From the NCBI GenBank assembly GCA_024401225.1, contig JAKSLM010000010.1, positions 22,028 through 86,027 of the forward strand: a stretch of 64,000 nucleotides of DNA. Reading direction: 5' to 3'. The notes below the pieces were generated by a model. That model was not told the origin of the DNA. It saw only the letters and a program-made list of their open reading frames with translations, and searched no databases. Below are positions 43,944-53,335 of the stretch, piece after piece. Each line of letters begins with the position of its first letter. Within the stretch, counting starts at the first letter, position 1. This stretch comes from Bacteroidaceae bacterium. Its GTDB lineage: Bacteria > Bacteroidota > Bacteroidia > Bacteroidales > Bacteroidaceae. Position numbers and translations under genes: made by a program.

Positions 43944-44480
43944 TCACCATCCAAAGGCTTTAGCATCATTCATCCACAAGCCCTTGGCTTTCAGCACCTG
44001 CTCCATCACGTCGCGTCCGCAGCCCATGCCGCCATTCTTATGGCTCACATATCGGCTCACGGCCTTTACCTCAGGACAGGCATCGGCAGGGCAACAAGGC
44101 AGTCCGCAACGCTTCATCACCTCGTAGTCAGGGATGTCGTCGCCCATGTACAGAATCTCCTCATCCTTAAGGTCATACTTCTCCTTCAGTTGGTCGTAGA
44201 CAGTCACCTTCACGGCAGCACCGAGCACCACATCCTTCACTCCAAGGCCCTCATAGCGCTTGCGTACGCTCTCCGTATTGCCACCGGTGATGATGGCAAT
44301 GATCATGCCGCACTTCACAGCATGCTGCATAGCGTAGCCGTCCTTGATGTTGACAGTACGCATCGGTTCGCCGTTAGGATGCTGAGTGATCGTCTCGCAC
44401 GAGAGCACACCATCCACATCGAAAAACATGGCACGTATCTTTGACAAGTCGTAGTTTATCATATCTCTTTCCTCCGACAA
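43944..44480 (-). CDS. kdsC: 3-deoxy-D-manno-octulosonate-8-phosphate phosphatase
   Basis: HAD-family (C0) enzyme making KDO for lipid A-core. '[15 protein letters not shown]' near 17-31 has the nucleophile aspartates, '[19 protein letters not shown]' near 65-83 and '[20 protein letters not shown]' near 115-134 complete the HAD motifs, and no cap domain is present. 178 residues match KdsC. ATG 44480 or the internal ATG at 44462 could be used. It follows the DUF2520 gene by 23 bp. Confidence 0.93.
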   Translation of the reverse strand: MSEERDMINYDLSKIRAMFFDVDGVLSCETITQHPNGEPMRTVNIKDGYAMQHAVKCGMIIAIITGGNTESVRKRYEGLGVKDVVLGAAVKVTVYDQLKEKYDLKDEEILYMGDDIPDYEVMKRCGLPCCPADACPEVKAVSRYVSHKNGGMGCGRDVMEQVLKAKGLWMNDAKAFGW

Positions 44481-44503
44481 TTGTATTCAACTTTCGCTGA
44501 GCA

Positions 44504-45268
44504 TCACATATACTCCTTGTGTATGTTCTCGCTCAGCATGCTGTATATCTGCTTCATATCCACCTCGCTGTCGAGCATCTCAAGATGCTTCTGGATCACG
44601 TTCTCATCCCATCTGATGGCAGGACCCGTCTGTGCCTTGCGAGGCGACATCTTCTCCACCTTGCACGAAGTCTCCTTGATGAGTGGAAGCATCACTTCAA
44701 ACGGTATGCCATGCTCCTCGAGCATCTTCTCTGCCAGAGCGTACATACGGTTGGTGAAGTTGCAGCAGAACACGGCTCCAAGATGCAGGTACACGCGGTC
44801 GGCCGAACTCATCTCTGTCACGCGGTCGGTGATGCTCTCTGCCAACTGGCGCAATGTCTGAAGGTCAGCATCGGTCGATGCCTCGATAAAGGTAGGAATG
44901 TGCTTGAAGTCCGTAATGCGCTTCTTCGAGAATGTCTGCATCGGATAGAGCACTCCCCTATGCTCCACAGGGAGCACATCCATCGGCATACTGCCAGCCG
45001 TGTGGACGAACAGTTTGTCCTTCACCCTCTCTGCCAGCTGTGTTGCCACGCCGACGAGTGCATCGTCCTTCAATGCGAAGATGTAGGCATCAGCGTCACA
45101 CCTTATTTTATTAATATCCGTGAATGCGGAGCACTCGTATGCATCGCCAAAGGCATCAGCACTATCAGCCGTACGACTGTACACCTGCAGCACATCGTGT
45201 CCTGCCCTGATCAATGCTTCGGCAAGATTGGTAGCCAGGTTGCCTGCTCCGATAAAGACTATTCGCAT
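44504..45268 (-). CDS. Rossmann-fold DUF2520 protein, 254 aa
   Basis: NAD(P)-binding N-terminal domain ('MRIVFIGAGNLATNLAEALI', GxGNLA loop) resembling pyrroline-5-carboxylate and ketopantoate-type reductases, and a helical C-terminal DUF2520 domain ('ADRVYLHLGAVFCCNFTNRM'). ATG 45268 places the glycine loop at the usual position. The substrate is unknown. It begins the kdsC-maf-lrp gene series. Confidence 0.9.
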   Translation of the reverse strand: MRIVFIGAGNLATNLAEALIRAGHDVLQVYSRTADSADAFGDAYECSAFTDINKIRCDADAYIFALKDDALVGVATQLAERVKDKLFVHTAGSMPMDVLPVEHRGVLYPMQTFSKKRITDFKHIPTFIEASTDADLQTLRQLAESITDRVTEMSSADRVYLHLGAVFCCNFTNRMYALAEKMLEEHGIPFEVMLPLIKETSCKVEKMSPRKAQTGPAIRWDENVIQKHLEMLDSEVDMKQIYSMLSENIHKEYM

Positions 45269-45465
45269 AATTAGTGGATTGGTAATAAAAAGTTGTTTTG
45301 CATCCAAAGAAGAAGATATAAGAAGAAAATTATGATTTGTGATTTATGATTTATGATTTGGATCTATAATTTATTGTTCAATGTTCTTGCCTTGCAAGCG
45401 CTTCGCGATAACTTTTTCTTTGGAGGCTTTCTTTGGAGATATTTTTGGAGTCTTTTTTATGGCTG

Positions 45466-45999
45466 TTATTCTTTGTATTCGCCTATGTGTACATTCTCCC
45501 ACTTCAGGCTGTCCTCATTCTGAGGCTTGCGCTCAATGGCAGGATAGCCGATGCCTATCACGCACTCAGCAATGAGATTGCTTGGGTAGTGAAGCAGGAA
45601 GCGCAGTATGTTGTCAGCACTCTCAGTCTCGTTCATGAAGCGGTTGCGCACCTGGCACCAGCACGAGCCAAGACCGAGGTCGGCAGCCTGATACTGTATG
45701 GTTGCTGCAGCGATGCTTGCATCCTCCACCCACACATCTGTTACCTCATGGTCGCCAAGCACCACGATGGCTGCCTTGGCTCCAGCCAGGAACTGACTGC
45801 CCATAGGGCGGCAGAGCGACATTTTCTCCAGCACATCCTTGTCGTCCACTACGATGAAGTGCCATCCGCGTGTACCCTTGCTCGTAGGAGCCATCAGCGC
45901 TGCACGGAGTATGAGCTGAAGGTCGTCTGGGTTGATATCCTGGTCAGTAAACTTGCGCACCGAACGGCGCATCTGTACTAATTCTTTGAAATTTTCCAT
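45466..45999 (-). CDS. Nitroreductase-family FMN protein, 177 aa
   Basis: FMN-dependent NAD(P)H oxidoreductase. 'MRRSVRKFTDQDINPDDLQL' near residues 10-29 is the phosphate-binding start of the family, and 'DASIAAATIQYQAADLGLGS' near 105-124 and 'ECVIGIGYPAIERKP' near 150-164 are typical. ATG 45999 gives the normal N-terminus. Substrate not predictable; dimeric in relatives. Confidence 0.92.
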   Translation of the reverse strand: MENFKELVQMRRSVRKFTDQDINPDDLQLILRAALMAPTSKGTRGWHFIVVDDKDVLEKMSLCRPMGSQFLAGAKAAIVVLGDHEVTDVWVEDASIAAATIQYQAADLGLGSCWCQVRNRFMNETESADNILRFLLHYPSNLIAECVIGIGYPAIERKPQNEDSLKWENVHIGEYKE

Positions 46000-46033
46000 A
46001 ATAAATAATGTGTTATTGTTTTGTTTTATGGTG

Positions 46034-46041
46034 CAAATATA
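46034..46041 (-). promoter_or_regulatory. -7 element of the nitroreductase gene
   Basis: Minus strand TATATTTG, 34 bp before the ATG. Confidence 0.45.
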
Positions 46042-46161
46042 AGCATTTTTTTCGGTACAGGAAAGATTTTCCACGAAAAAGTGAATCTCAAGGCTATTTA
46101 TCTATGTTTATTCTGCGATTTTGGGAAATTCTAAGAACATTTTCCTATGTAATGCGAATTG

Positions 46162-46193
46162 TTTGGTCACTTTTACTAAAGTTCGTAACTTTG
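46162..46193 (+). promoter_or_regulatory. Promoter of metY
   Basis: TTTG (46162-46165), 20 bp, TAACTTTG (46186-46193). No SAM riboswitch fold was seen in the 77-bp leader. Confidence 0.8.
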
Positions 46194-46270
46194 CACCGTC
46201 GAAAGATAAAAACAGCGACACAGTTTACAAATCAACAACGAATATTAATAACTAAAAAAACAATAAGATT

Positions 46271-47554
46271 ATGGCACAGAAATTTCACATTGAGACACTC
46301 GCACTCCACGTAGGACAGGAAAATCCAGATCCAACAACTGATTCACGCGCAGTACCAATCTACCAGACTACATCGTACGTGTTCCGCAACTCACAGCATG
46401 CAGCCGATCGTTTCGGTCTTCGCGACGCAGGCAACATCTACGGCCGCCTCACCAACTCCACTCAGGGCGTGTTTGAGGACCGTGTAGCAGCCCTCGAAGG
46501 CGGTGTAGCCGGACTTGCAGTAGCATCGGGTGCAGCAGCTGTAACATACGCACTTCAGAACATAGCTCAGAATGGCGACCACATCGTAGCAGCCGACAAC
46601 CTCTATGGCGGTTCGTTCAACCTCATCACCCACACCCTTTCTACTCAGGGCGTTGACTATAGCATTGTGAATGTCAACGATCTCGCAGCTCTCGAAGCAG
46701 CTATCCGTCCTAACACAAAGGCCGTGTACGTTGAGACATTCGGCAATCCTAATTCCGATGTAACCAACCTCGATGCCATCGCAGAGGTCGCTCACAAGCA
46801 CAACACACTCCTCATCGTTGACAACACCTTCGCACCTATCCTCATCCGTCCTATCGAGCACGGAGCCGACGTAGTGGTTCACTCAGCAACCAAGTTCATC
46901 GGAGGTCACGGATCATCGCTCGGAGGCGTGATCGTCGATGCAGGTCGTTTCGACTTCAAGGCTAATGCCGACAAGTATCCTACCATCGCTAAGCCAGACC
47001 CTTCTTACCATGGCGCAGTATTTGCCGATGTAGCCGGTGCAGCAGCATTCGTGACTCGTATCCGTGCTGTCATCCTTCGCGACACAGGTGCTACCATCTC
47101 TCCATTCAACGCATGGATACTGCTTCAGGGCGTAGAGTCGCTTCCTCTCCGCATCGAGCGCCACACTTACAATGCCAAGAAGGTGGTCGACTACCTCGCA
47201 GCTCATCCAAAGGTTAAGTCGGTTAGCCACCCTTCACTCCCATCCCACAAGGATCATGCCCTCTACGAGAAGTACTTCCCTAACGGTGGCGGTTCTATCT
47301 TCACATTCGAAATCAATGGCACTCAGGAAGATGCCTGGAAGTTCATCGACTCGCTCCAGATCTTCTCTCTCCTCGCCAACGTTGCCGATGTCAAGTCGCT
47401 CGTCATACATCCTTACACCACTACTCACTCGCAGATGACTCCTGAGGAGCTTGCCGCTCAGCACATCACTCCTACTACCATTCGTCTCTCTATCGGTGTG
47501 GAGCATATCGACGACATTATTGCCGACCTCGATCAGGCTTTGGCCCAGATCTAA
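46271..47554 (+). CDS. metY: O-acetylhomoserine sulfhydrylase (MetY)
   Basis: PLP enzyme that makes homocysteine (or methionine) from O-acetylhomoserine and sulfide. 'QTTSYVFRNSQHAADRFGL' near residues 34-52, 'LEGGVAGLAVASGAAAVTYA' near 75-94 and the PLP-lysine stretch 'HSATKFIGGHGSSLGG' near 203-218 define the Cys/Met metabolism PLP family, and length 427 favours MetY over MetB/MetC. Next to cysK it forms a sulfide-assimilation pair. Confidence 0.95.
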   Translation: MAQKFHIETLALHVGQENPDPTTDSRAVPIYQTTSYVFRNSQHAADRFGLRDAGNIYGRLTNSTQGVFEDRVAALEGGVAGLAVASGAAAVTYALQNIAQNGDHIVAADNLYGGSFNLITHTLSTQGVDYSIVNVNDLAALEAAIRPNTKAVYVETFGNPNSDVTNLDAIAEVAHKHNTLLIVDNTFAPILIRPIEHGADVVVHSATKFIGGHGSSLGGVIVDAGRFDFKANADKYPTIAKPDPSYHGAVFADVAGAAAFVTRIRAVILRDTGATISPFNAWILLQGVESLPLRIERHTYNAKKVVDYLAAHPKVKSVSHPSLPSHKDHALYEKYFPNGGGSIFTFEINGTQEDAWKFIDSLQIFSLLANVADVKSLVIHPYTTTHSQMTPEELAAQHITPTTIRLSIGVEHIDDIIADLDQALAQI

Positions 47555-47595
47555 CGTTTTCTGGCAAAACACTTGCGCATTAACTCAAAAACAAT

Positions 47596-47603
47596 TAACT
47601 TTG
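47596..47603 (+). promoter_or_regulatory. -7 element of cysK
   Basis: TAACTTTG 31 bp before the ATG; an imperfect TTGC upstream may replace TTTG. Confidence 0.55.
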
Positions 47604-47634
47604 CAGAAAATTTCACATAAATAGCATAAGAATC

Positions 47635-48582
47635 ATGGCAAAAATAGCATCACAACTCACCGAGCTCATCGGCAACACCCCATTGCTCCAGCTCAACAGC
47701 TTCTCAGCTCAGGAATCACTCCTCACCAACATCATAGCCAAGGTAGAATACTTCAACCCAGGCGGATCAGTCAAGGACCGCATCGCGTTCAACATGATCG
47801 CTGATGCTGAGCGCAAGGGCATCCTCAAGCCAGGCGCAACCATCATCGAGCCTACATCGGGCAACACAGGCATCGGACTTGCCTTCGTATCGGCAGTCAA
47901 GGGCTACAAGCTCATCCTCACCATGCCTGAGACCATGTCGGTCGAGCGCCGCAACCTCGTCAAGGCCTACGGAGCACAGGTAGTGCTCACCCCAGGCTCA
48001 GCGGGCATGAAGGGAGCCATCGCCAAGGCCGAGGAACTTCGCGACTCCATAGCAGGCGCAGTCATCCTTCAGCAGTTTGAGAACCCTGCCAACCCAGCCA
48101 TCCACTACGCTACCACAGCCGAGGAGATATGGCGCGACACCGATGGCAAAATCGACATCTTCGTAGCCGGAGTAGGTACAGGCGGTACTGTGAGCGGTGT
48201 GGGCAAGCGCCTCAAGGAGCTCAACCCTGCCATCAAGGTGGTAGCAGTCGAGCCTGAGACATCGGCAGTCCTTTCGGGCGAACCAGCAGGTGCCCACAAG
48301 ATCCAGGGCATCGGAGCCGGATTCATCCCTAAGACATTCAGCCGCGAGGCAGTCGACGAGATCTTCAAGGCACCTAACGATGCAGCCATCCTCACCTCAC
48401 GCAAGCTCGCAGCAAGCGAAGGTCTCCTTGTCGGCATCTCATCCGGAGCATCGGCCTATGCAGCATCACAGCTTGCCAAGCTTCCAGAGAATCAGGGCAA
48501 GACCATCGTGGCACTCCTCCCTGACACCGGTGAGCGCTATCTCTCTACCGTGCTCTACGACTTCGAGAACTATCCATTGTAG
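47635..48582 (+). CDS. cysK: Cysteine synthase A
   Basis: PLP enzyme combining O-acetylserine and sulfide. '[13 protein letters not shown]' near residue 11, PLP lysine in '[15 protein letters not shown]' near 39-53, '[19 protein letters not shown]' near 72-90 and '[17 protein letters not shown]' near 178-194. 315 residues, normal. Has its own promoter and terminator. Confidence 0.96.
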   Translation: MAKIASQLTELIGNTPLLQLNSFSAQESLLTNIIAKVEYFNPGGSVKDRIAFNMIADAERKGILKPGATIIEPTSGNTGIGLAFVSAVKGYKLILTMPETMSVERRNLVKAYGAQVVLTPGSAGMKGAIAKAEELRDSIAGAVILQQFENPANPAIHYATTAEEIWRDTDGKIDIFVAGVGTGGTVSGVGKRLKELNPAIKVVAVEPETSAVLSGEPAGAHKIQGIGAGFIPKTFSREAVDEIFKAPNDAAILTSRKLAASEGLLVGISSGASAYAASQLAKLPENQGKTIVALLPDTGERYLSTVLYDFENYPL

Positions 48583-48629
48583 CATGCCATAAACTTATTC
48601 ATAATGCCACACTCAGTTGGCACATTGAG

Positions 48630-48668
48630 GGCGCAAAGATAAAAATCTTTGTGCCTTTAATGTTTTTT
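48630..48668 (+). terminator. Terminator after cysK
   Basis: GGCGCAAAGAT pairs with ATCTTTGTGCC around AAA, followed by a T-run (48663-48668). Confidence 0.85.
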
Positions 48669-48757
48669 TCACCCTTTTATTTCATTATGTCCCAAATAAT
48701 CCGTTACTTTGCACGATTTTTCGACAAACAGATGCACATCGATGCACTAACAATAAT

Positions 48758-49657
48758 ATGAAAGTAGTAACATCCATTGCAGAGCTCCAGTCGCTCATCG
48801 CCACTCTGAGAGCAGAAGGTCAGACCATCGGCCTCGTGCCTACCATGGGCGCCCTCCACGAGGGACACGCATCGCTCGTACGCCGTTCGGTAGCAGAGAA
48901 CGATACCACCATCGTAAGCATATTCCTCAACCCAACACAGTTCAACGACCCAAAGGATCTCGAACGCTACCCACGCACCCTCGACAGCGACTGTGCGCTC
49001 CTCAACGAGTGCGGTGCTCAGATAGCCTTCGCCCCTACTCCACTTGAGGTCTATCCAGAACCTGACACCCGCACCTTCTCCTATCCGCCTACCGATAGCG
49101 TGATGGAGGGAGCACGCCGTCCGGGCCATTTCAACGGAGTGTGCCAGATAGTTTCAAAACTCTTCATGTACACACAGCCCGACCGTGCATACTTCGGAGA
49201 GAAGGACTACCAGCAGATAGCAGTCATCAAGGCCATGGTGCAGGACTACCGCAACGGACGCCACGATGACATACTCATAGCTGGCAAGCCAGCCGACACA
49301 TCGTGGGCGCAGACGCTTACCATCGTACCATGCCCAGTAATCCGCGAGGACAACGGACTCGCACGCTCATCGCGCAACACACTCCTCACTCCCGAGGAGC
49401 ACGACATCGCGCCCCACATCTACCGCATCCTTCAGGAGAGCAAGACACAGGGCCTCAGCGTCGACGACACATGCCAGTGGGCCATCGATCAGATCAATGC
49501 CATCCCAGGCCTTGAAGTCGAATACTACAGCATCGTCGATGGCGATACCCTTGCCGATGTCCATTCATGGGACGAGGCTGAGAGCATCGTAGGATGCATC
49601 ACCGTCTACTGCGGCCACACACCAATACGACTCATCGATCACACAAGATATAAGTAA
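48758..49657 (+). CDS. panC: Pantothenate synthetase
   Basis: ATP-dependent ligation of pantoate and beta-alanine. 'GLVPTMGALHEGHASLVRR' near residues 24-42 carries the HxGH nucleotide motif, 'FLNPTQFNDPKDLERYPR' near 56-73 and 'FGEKDYQQIAVIKAMV' near 147-162 are family signatures. 299 residues, the long Bacteroidetes form. A TTACTTTG near 48704 may be the -7 element. panD follows after 32 bp. Confidence 0.96.
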   Translation: MKVVTSIAELQSLIATLRAEGQTIGLVPTMGALHEGHASLVRRSVAENDTTIVSIFLNPTQFNDPKDLERYPRTLDSDCALLNECGAQIAFAPTPLEVYPEPDTRTFSYPPTDSVMEGARRPGHFNGVCQIVSKLFMYTQPDRAYFGEKDYQQIAVIKAMVQDYRNGRHDDILIAGKPADTSWAQTLTIVPCPVIREDNGLARSSRNTLLTPEEHDIAPHIYRILQESKTQGLSVDDTCQWAIDQINAIPGLEVEYYSIVDGDTLADVHSWDEAESIVGCITVYCGHTPIRLIDHTRYK

Positions 49658-49689
49658 CAGGCACCACCTGAACCATAAAAACCACAATC

Positions 49690-50040
49690 ATGCAGATAGA
49701 AGTACTGAAGTCAAAACTACATTGTTGCAAAGTTACTGAGGCCAACCTCAACTACATGGGTTCCATAACCATCGACGAAGACCTCATGGACGCAGCCAAC
49801 CTCATAGCAGGCGAGCGCGTCTACATCGTCAACAACAACAATGGCGAGCGATTCGATACATACATCATCAAGGGCGAGCGCGGTTCCGGCTGCATCTGTC
49901 TCAACGGAGCAGCAGCACGCAAAGTGCAGGTAGGCGACATCGTCATCATCATGTCCTATGCACTCATGGACTTCGAGGAGGCCAAGACCTTCAAGCCTAC
50001 CGTAGTCTTCCCAAACTGCGAAGACAACTCACTGGTCTGA
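49690..50040 (+). CDS. panD: Aspartate 1-decarboxylase precursor
   Basis: Pyruvoyl enzyme that makes beta-alanine from aspartate, supplying PanC just upstream. The self-cleavage site Gly-Ser is in '[13 protein letters not shown]' near residues 20-32, and '[20 protein letters not shown]' near 49-68 is conserved. 116 residues, normal. panB is not in the window. Confidence 0.96.
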   Translation: MQIEVLKSKLHCCKVTEANLNYMGSITIDEDLMDAANLIAGERVYIVNNNNGERFDTYIIKGERGSGCICLNGAAARKVQVGDIVIIMSYALMDFEEAKTFKPTVVFPNCEDNSLV

Positions 50041-50075
50041 TGACAAGACACATTTAAGTGAAAAGATAAAATATA

Positions 50076-50122
50076 AAAAGTGAAAAGTGTTATCGACGGC
50101 ATCGATAACACTTTTCACTTTT
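50076..50122. terminator. Bidirectional terminator between panD and the TMEM43 gene
   Basis: 21-bp perfect inverted repeat (50076-50096 with 50102-50122) around a 5-nt loop, with A and T runs on both sides, between two convergent genes. Confidence 0.9.
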
Positions 50123-50145
50123 ATCTTTCAAGTTTTGAACTTGTA

Positions 50146-51474
50146 TCAATTCTTCTTCGCGATAAACTTATCGAGCTTGCCACCTCTCCATGCGAAGAAA
50201 CCGACAATAGCAACCACAACGGCTATGATGCCAAAGGCTACAAGTGGACGATAGAATATCCATGCCACAGCAATCACGAGAAGCGACCATACAACACCGA
50301 TAATGTTGCAGATGAGGTTTACGCCCCAGTTCATGATGCTTGAAAGGAAAGGAACGACCTTGAGCAATGTACTCAGGAAGTCGAAGATGCCCTTCAGACC
50401 GCCGCATACGAGGAGCGTACCGATCACACGCCATATCCAGAGCCACATAGTGTTGGCAGACTCCTGCTGCTCAAACATCTCGTCCATCGACCTTCTGCCC
50501 ATGGAGATAGCGCTGAGAGTCTTTCCATTCTTACCCTTGAACGATACGAACGAATCGCCATCGACCTGAGCAAGGATAGACACGAGGCCAGGGTTAACCT
50601 GTGTGAAAGTGACACGCACATCACCAATCTGAGGCGAATTAGGGTTCTTACCGAAGTATACCACATTCTTAGCAACGTGAACATACTCGTAGCGGTTGTC
50701 ATCAATCACCACCTCAGGAGCAGCCTGAGCAGTCGAATCCACATTTGCCGAGTCCACAGTCTCAACCAACTGGGCAGCAAGCTTTGAAGCCATCTCGGCA
50801 GCAGCACGCTGTTCAGGAGTCTCAACCATTCGGGCTATCTGGGTGTTCCATGACTTCAAGATCGACTCGTCGATATTCAGTTCCGAAGGCATGCTGCCAT
50901 GCATACCAGCTATGAGCGAGCTATTGAGGCGATAGCCACCGAACGCCACGTTCTCAGCCACCTTATGGTCATTATCAAACTGCATCAGAGTCATGTTCAC
51001 ATACTGCGACTCATTGGTGCCGTGAAACTCCGACGAGCTGACAGGCGAATTGGTCCACGCCTTCTCGCAAGTGTAGGTAGTAGTAGTCTCCTGACTGCCA
51101 CCGAGCTTATCCTTAGTAGTTGATGAACTTCTCTCCACAAACTGGTAATATTCCACCTTGCGATCGAGCTTAATAGCCGAAGTGCTGTAGCCGAACTGCT
51201 CATCCTGAAGCACATCAGCAGTTGCAGTCATAGCCGTAGCATGAATGAGCTGTCCTGTGAGCGATGGATCGACATTATCCACATTATCGATGTGTACAGC
51301 CACACCCTGGGCCTCTTCGAGCATCTTTGCAGTCTTTACTGCACGACCCTCATTCCACCAGAGGAGGCATGTACCGATGACGATCATCATAAAGCCTGCT
51401 CCGATGCCACCGAACGAATTTTTCACTCGCGAACCGTAACCAACGGTTGTAGTTTCTGTTACTGCCATAGTCAA
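50146..51474 (-). CDS. TMEM43-family membrane protein, 442 aa
   Basis: One membrane segment near residues 25-42 ('GIGAGFMMIVIGTCLLWWNE'), a large soluble domain of about 290 residues, and three to four segments near 335-435. 'LLWWNEGRAVKTAKMLEEA' is a hallmark of the TMEM43/LUMA family, which in animals sits in inner nuclear/ER membranes; the bacterial role is unknown. ATG 51474 or 51468. It has its own full promoter. Confidence 0.88.
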   Translation of the reverse strand: MTMAVTETTTVGYGSRVKNSFGGIGAGFMMIVIGTCLLWWNEGRAVKTAKMLEEAQGVAVHIDNVDNVDPSLTGQLIHATAMTATADVLQDEQFGYSTSAIKLDRKVEYYQFVERSSSTTKDKLGGSQETTTTYTCEKAWTNSPVSSSEFHGTNESQYVNMTLMQFDNDHKVAENVAFGGYRLNSSLIAGMHGSMPSELNIDESILKSWNTQIARMVETPEQRAAAEMASKLAAQLVETVDSANVDSTAQAAPEVVIDDNRYEYVHVAKNVVYFGKNPNSPQIGDVRVTFTQVNPGLVSILAQVDGDSFVSFKGKNGKTLSAISMGRRSMDEMFEQQESANTMWLWIWRVIGTLLVCGGLKGIFDFLSTLLKVVPFLSSIMNWGVNLICNIIGVVWSLLVIAVAWIFYRPLVAFGIIAVVVAIVGFFAWRGGKLDKFIAKKN

Positions 51475-51525
51475 TGATAATTAAAGTATTATTATTATGT
51501 TTTTTAGGTTTCACAAATTCGGTTG

Positions 51526-51556
51526 CAAATATACACTTCTTTTTTCAAACCACAAA
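51526..51556 (-). promoter_or_regulatory. Promoter of the TMEM43-family gene
   Basis: Minus strand TTTG (51556-51553), 19 bp, TATATTTG (51533-51526). Confidence 0.8.
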
Positions 51557-51639
51557 GCAAATAGGCGAAAAGTTGAAAAGAAACATTCGGCAGCCTCGTT
51601 TTGTGCGTTTTTTCTTCTTGATTGTTCTATATTTCAATT

Positions 51640-51679
51640 AGTGTCTTTTTTTAGTGTGTTTTTGAAAAAAAAAGACACT
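51640..51679. repeat. AGTGTCTTTTTTT hairpin, copy 1
   Basis: AGTGTC plus T-run pairs with an A-run plus GACACT around GTGTGTTTTTG. A second copy is at 51865-51903. Confidence 0.8.
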
Positions 51680-51714
51680 GAACAAGAGATTGAATATTAG
51701 TACATTATAATCGT

Positions 51715-51829
51715 CTAGTGTTTTTTTTACTATAAAATGCTCTAAAACCTCTTATATACACACGTACGTGAGGCGTACGTGTGTGTATATAGAAGGTTTT
51801 TTAGCTTAAAACCATAAAAAACACACTAG
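51715..51829. repeat. 115-bp imperfect palindrome
   Basis: CTAGTGTTTTTT at the left mirrors AAAAAACACACTAG at the right; AAAACCT mirrors AGGTTTT; the core ATATACACACGTACG (51754-51768) mirrors CGTACGTGTGTGTATAT (51774-51790) around TGAGG with one GT bulge. Confidence 0.85.
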
Positions 51830-51864
51830 AACCGCATAACTATTTGATAATGAGCGCACAATTC

Positions 51865-51903
51865 AGTGTCTTTTTTTTTCATTTTCACACTAAAAAAGAC
51901 ACT
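51865..51903. repeat. AGTGTCTTTTTTT hairpin, copy 2
   Basis: Same arms as 51640-51679 with a different loop (CATTTTCACACT). Confidence 0.8.
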
Positions 51904-51956
51904 AAGCATGCTTTCGTACTAAAAATGGTTGACCACCCACCGCTATATAAGGAAAC

Positions 51957-52012
51957 TCCTTGCAAGGATTCAGTCGAAACATTGCAAGGAGTTGGGCGAA
52001 CGAGTGCAAGGA
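51957..52012. repeat. 22-bp-periodic TCCTTGCAAGGA array, decayed (3 copies)
   Basis: TCCTTGCAAGGA at 51957, ACATTGCAAGGA at 51979 and CGAGTGCAAGGA at 52001: exactly 22 bp apart, the right half conserved and the left half mutated in copies 2 and 3. Ends 8 bp before the phosphatase stop codon. Confidence 0.85.
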
Positions 52013-52019
52013 GTATCAG

Positions 52020-53306
52020 TTACTCCTTTGGCGCATGCTTGCTGACCTGCGAGAGGAGGAAGGCACGGACATCGTTCCAATGGTAGTATGGGGCAATGTC
52101 GGTGGCTACAGGGATGGTGGTCTCAACCTCGTTGTGGAGGAACTTGACAATGATGTCGTCCGACTTCTTGCTGCGATACATGATCATCTGTATGTTGGCT
52201 GCCATAGGCGAGACGTAGTAGTTGCGCCATTGCTGGTCGACCTTAAAGAGGTCGGACTCATTGCTGTCGCAGTTCTTGAGACGCATGATGGATGCCAGCG
52301 GAATGATGTTGCCATCGTGACCGAAGCGGAGGGTGACGGCATCGCCCTCTCCACGTACTGCTGCATCGGCACCATCGATGATGTTCTGGAGCAATGGGAC
52401 GCAGCTTTCGAGCGCGGTGCCCTGATTGTATGGACTATCGGCATCGCAATGGTAGAACCAACTGTTGCCGTTGAGCCAGCATTGGTAGAGTTCGTCGGGA
52501 GTGAAGATATCGAAGAGGTCGACCGTGGTCTCCATGTCCTGAAGGTCGATGGCTACATCGAACAACTGATTCATAAGCATGTTAGGGAAAATGCGCGCTT
52601 TGCGATAGAAGGCGGTGTCGGAGATGAGGGCAGAGGTGAATCGCGACGCATCTATGCCTCGTGCACAGAATCGGTTGTGGTCCTTGGTCCATCCCTGAGG
52701 ATTGCGCTTGAGGTCGTCGTAACGCTTGGTGTGAGAGTTGAGGTAGGACATGTTGGCACGACTCGTTTCCCAATCGAGGTTGACCTTTGGATTGAGTTCC
52801 TTGAGACGCTCACAGAAAGCTACCATGCTGAGGGCTACTCGCATCGATGTGGTGGAACGGGCTGTGATGCGTCCACCACCATTGAAGAGATGTGGATAGG
52901 CAGCATACATTCGCTCTGCTATGCCGCGATGCTGGCGCTTGCCGAGAGGTGCAAGTTCGTCGCCATGATACTCGGCCTCGAGCCACACTTCCTCCATGCG
53001 GCGCAGCACGTCGCGACCCTTGTCGGTAAGGGCATTCATCTCGTTTGCCATGCGGAGTGCATTGAGTGGACGACGGTAATCTTCGTCACTTAACATATAA
53101 CGTGAACCATGACGACCATAATGACTGATATAGAATGCCTTATATCCCTTAGGTTGGGGTGTCTGCGTAGCGGTTGGTGCTTGGTAGGCATAGTACACGC
53201 CTCCGCTTCTGCCAGGGTCGGCGGTTATCTCTTCGAGTGCTGTCTGCGCTGTCGCATTTGTGATGCATAGCAGAAGGCTGATGATGGTAAATAAAGTCTT
53301 TTTCAT
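52020..53306 (-). CDS. Secreted histidine-acid phosphatase (phytase/MINPP type), 428 aa
   Basis: Signal peptide at 1-20 (ATAQ|TA). The branch-2 histidine phosphatase motif 'YGRHGSRYML' at 63-72 supplies the nucleophile histidine, and 'RFGHDGNIIPLA' near 330 supplies the proton donor (HD). This family includes acid phosphatases and MINPP-like phytases; Bacteroidales secrete MINPP enzymes that hydrolyse phytate, so that is a reasonable but unproven substrate. ATG 53306 is chosen; the in-frame region upstream crosses a terminator and the tRNA gene. Monocistronic. Confidence 0.9.
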   Translation of the reverse strand: MKKTLFTIISLLLCITNATAQTALEEITADPGRSGGVYYAYQAPTATQTPQPKGYKAFYISHYGRHGSRYMLSDEDYRRPLNALRMANEMNALTDKGRDVLRRMEEVWLEAEYHGDELAPLGKRQHRGIAERMYAAYPHLFNGGGRITARSTTSMRVALSMVAFCERLKELNPKVNLDWETSRANMSYLNSHTKRYDDLKRNPQGWTKDHNRFCARGIDASRFTSALISDTAFYRKARIFPNMLMNQLFDVAIDLQDMETTVDLFDIFTPDELYQCWLNGNSWFYHCDADSPYNQGTALESCVPLLQNIIDGADAAVRGEGDAVTLRFGHDGNIIPLASIMRLKNCDSNESDLFKVDQQWRNYYVSPMAANIQMIMYRSKKSDDIIVKFLHNEVETTIPVATDIAPYYHWNDVRAFLLSQVSKHAPKE

Positions 53307-53335
53307 GAGTTGAGTTATTGAATGAATGAGTATTA

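Larger units (their letters stand above)
51475..52019. other. 545-bp palindrome-rich intergenic region, no gene
   Basis: After the TMEM43 promoter come a hairpin (51640-51679), a 115-bp near-palindrome (51715-51829), a second copy of the hairpin (51865-51903) and a 22-bp-periodic array (51957-52012). No coding frame is convincing. Confidence 0.7.

Noticed and set aside
45308-45465. Possible third copy of the MITE-like element near the nitroreductase gene
   Set aside because: It shares only short AGCGCTTCGCGATAAC-like and TTTATTGTTCAAT strings and lacks both conserved ends.
46194-46270. SAM riboswitch before metY
   Set aside because: The 77-bp leader is A-rich without the paired arms of SAM-I or SAM-II.
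51960-53093. Open frame of 377 codons on the + strand opposite the acid phosphatase
   Set aside because: The minus-strand gene has signal peptide and catalytic motifs; the opposite frame has none and starts in the repeat array.
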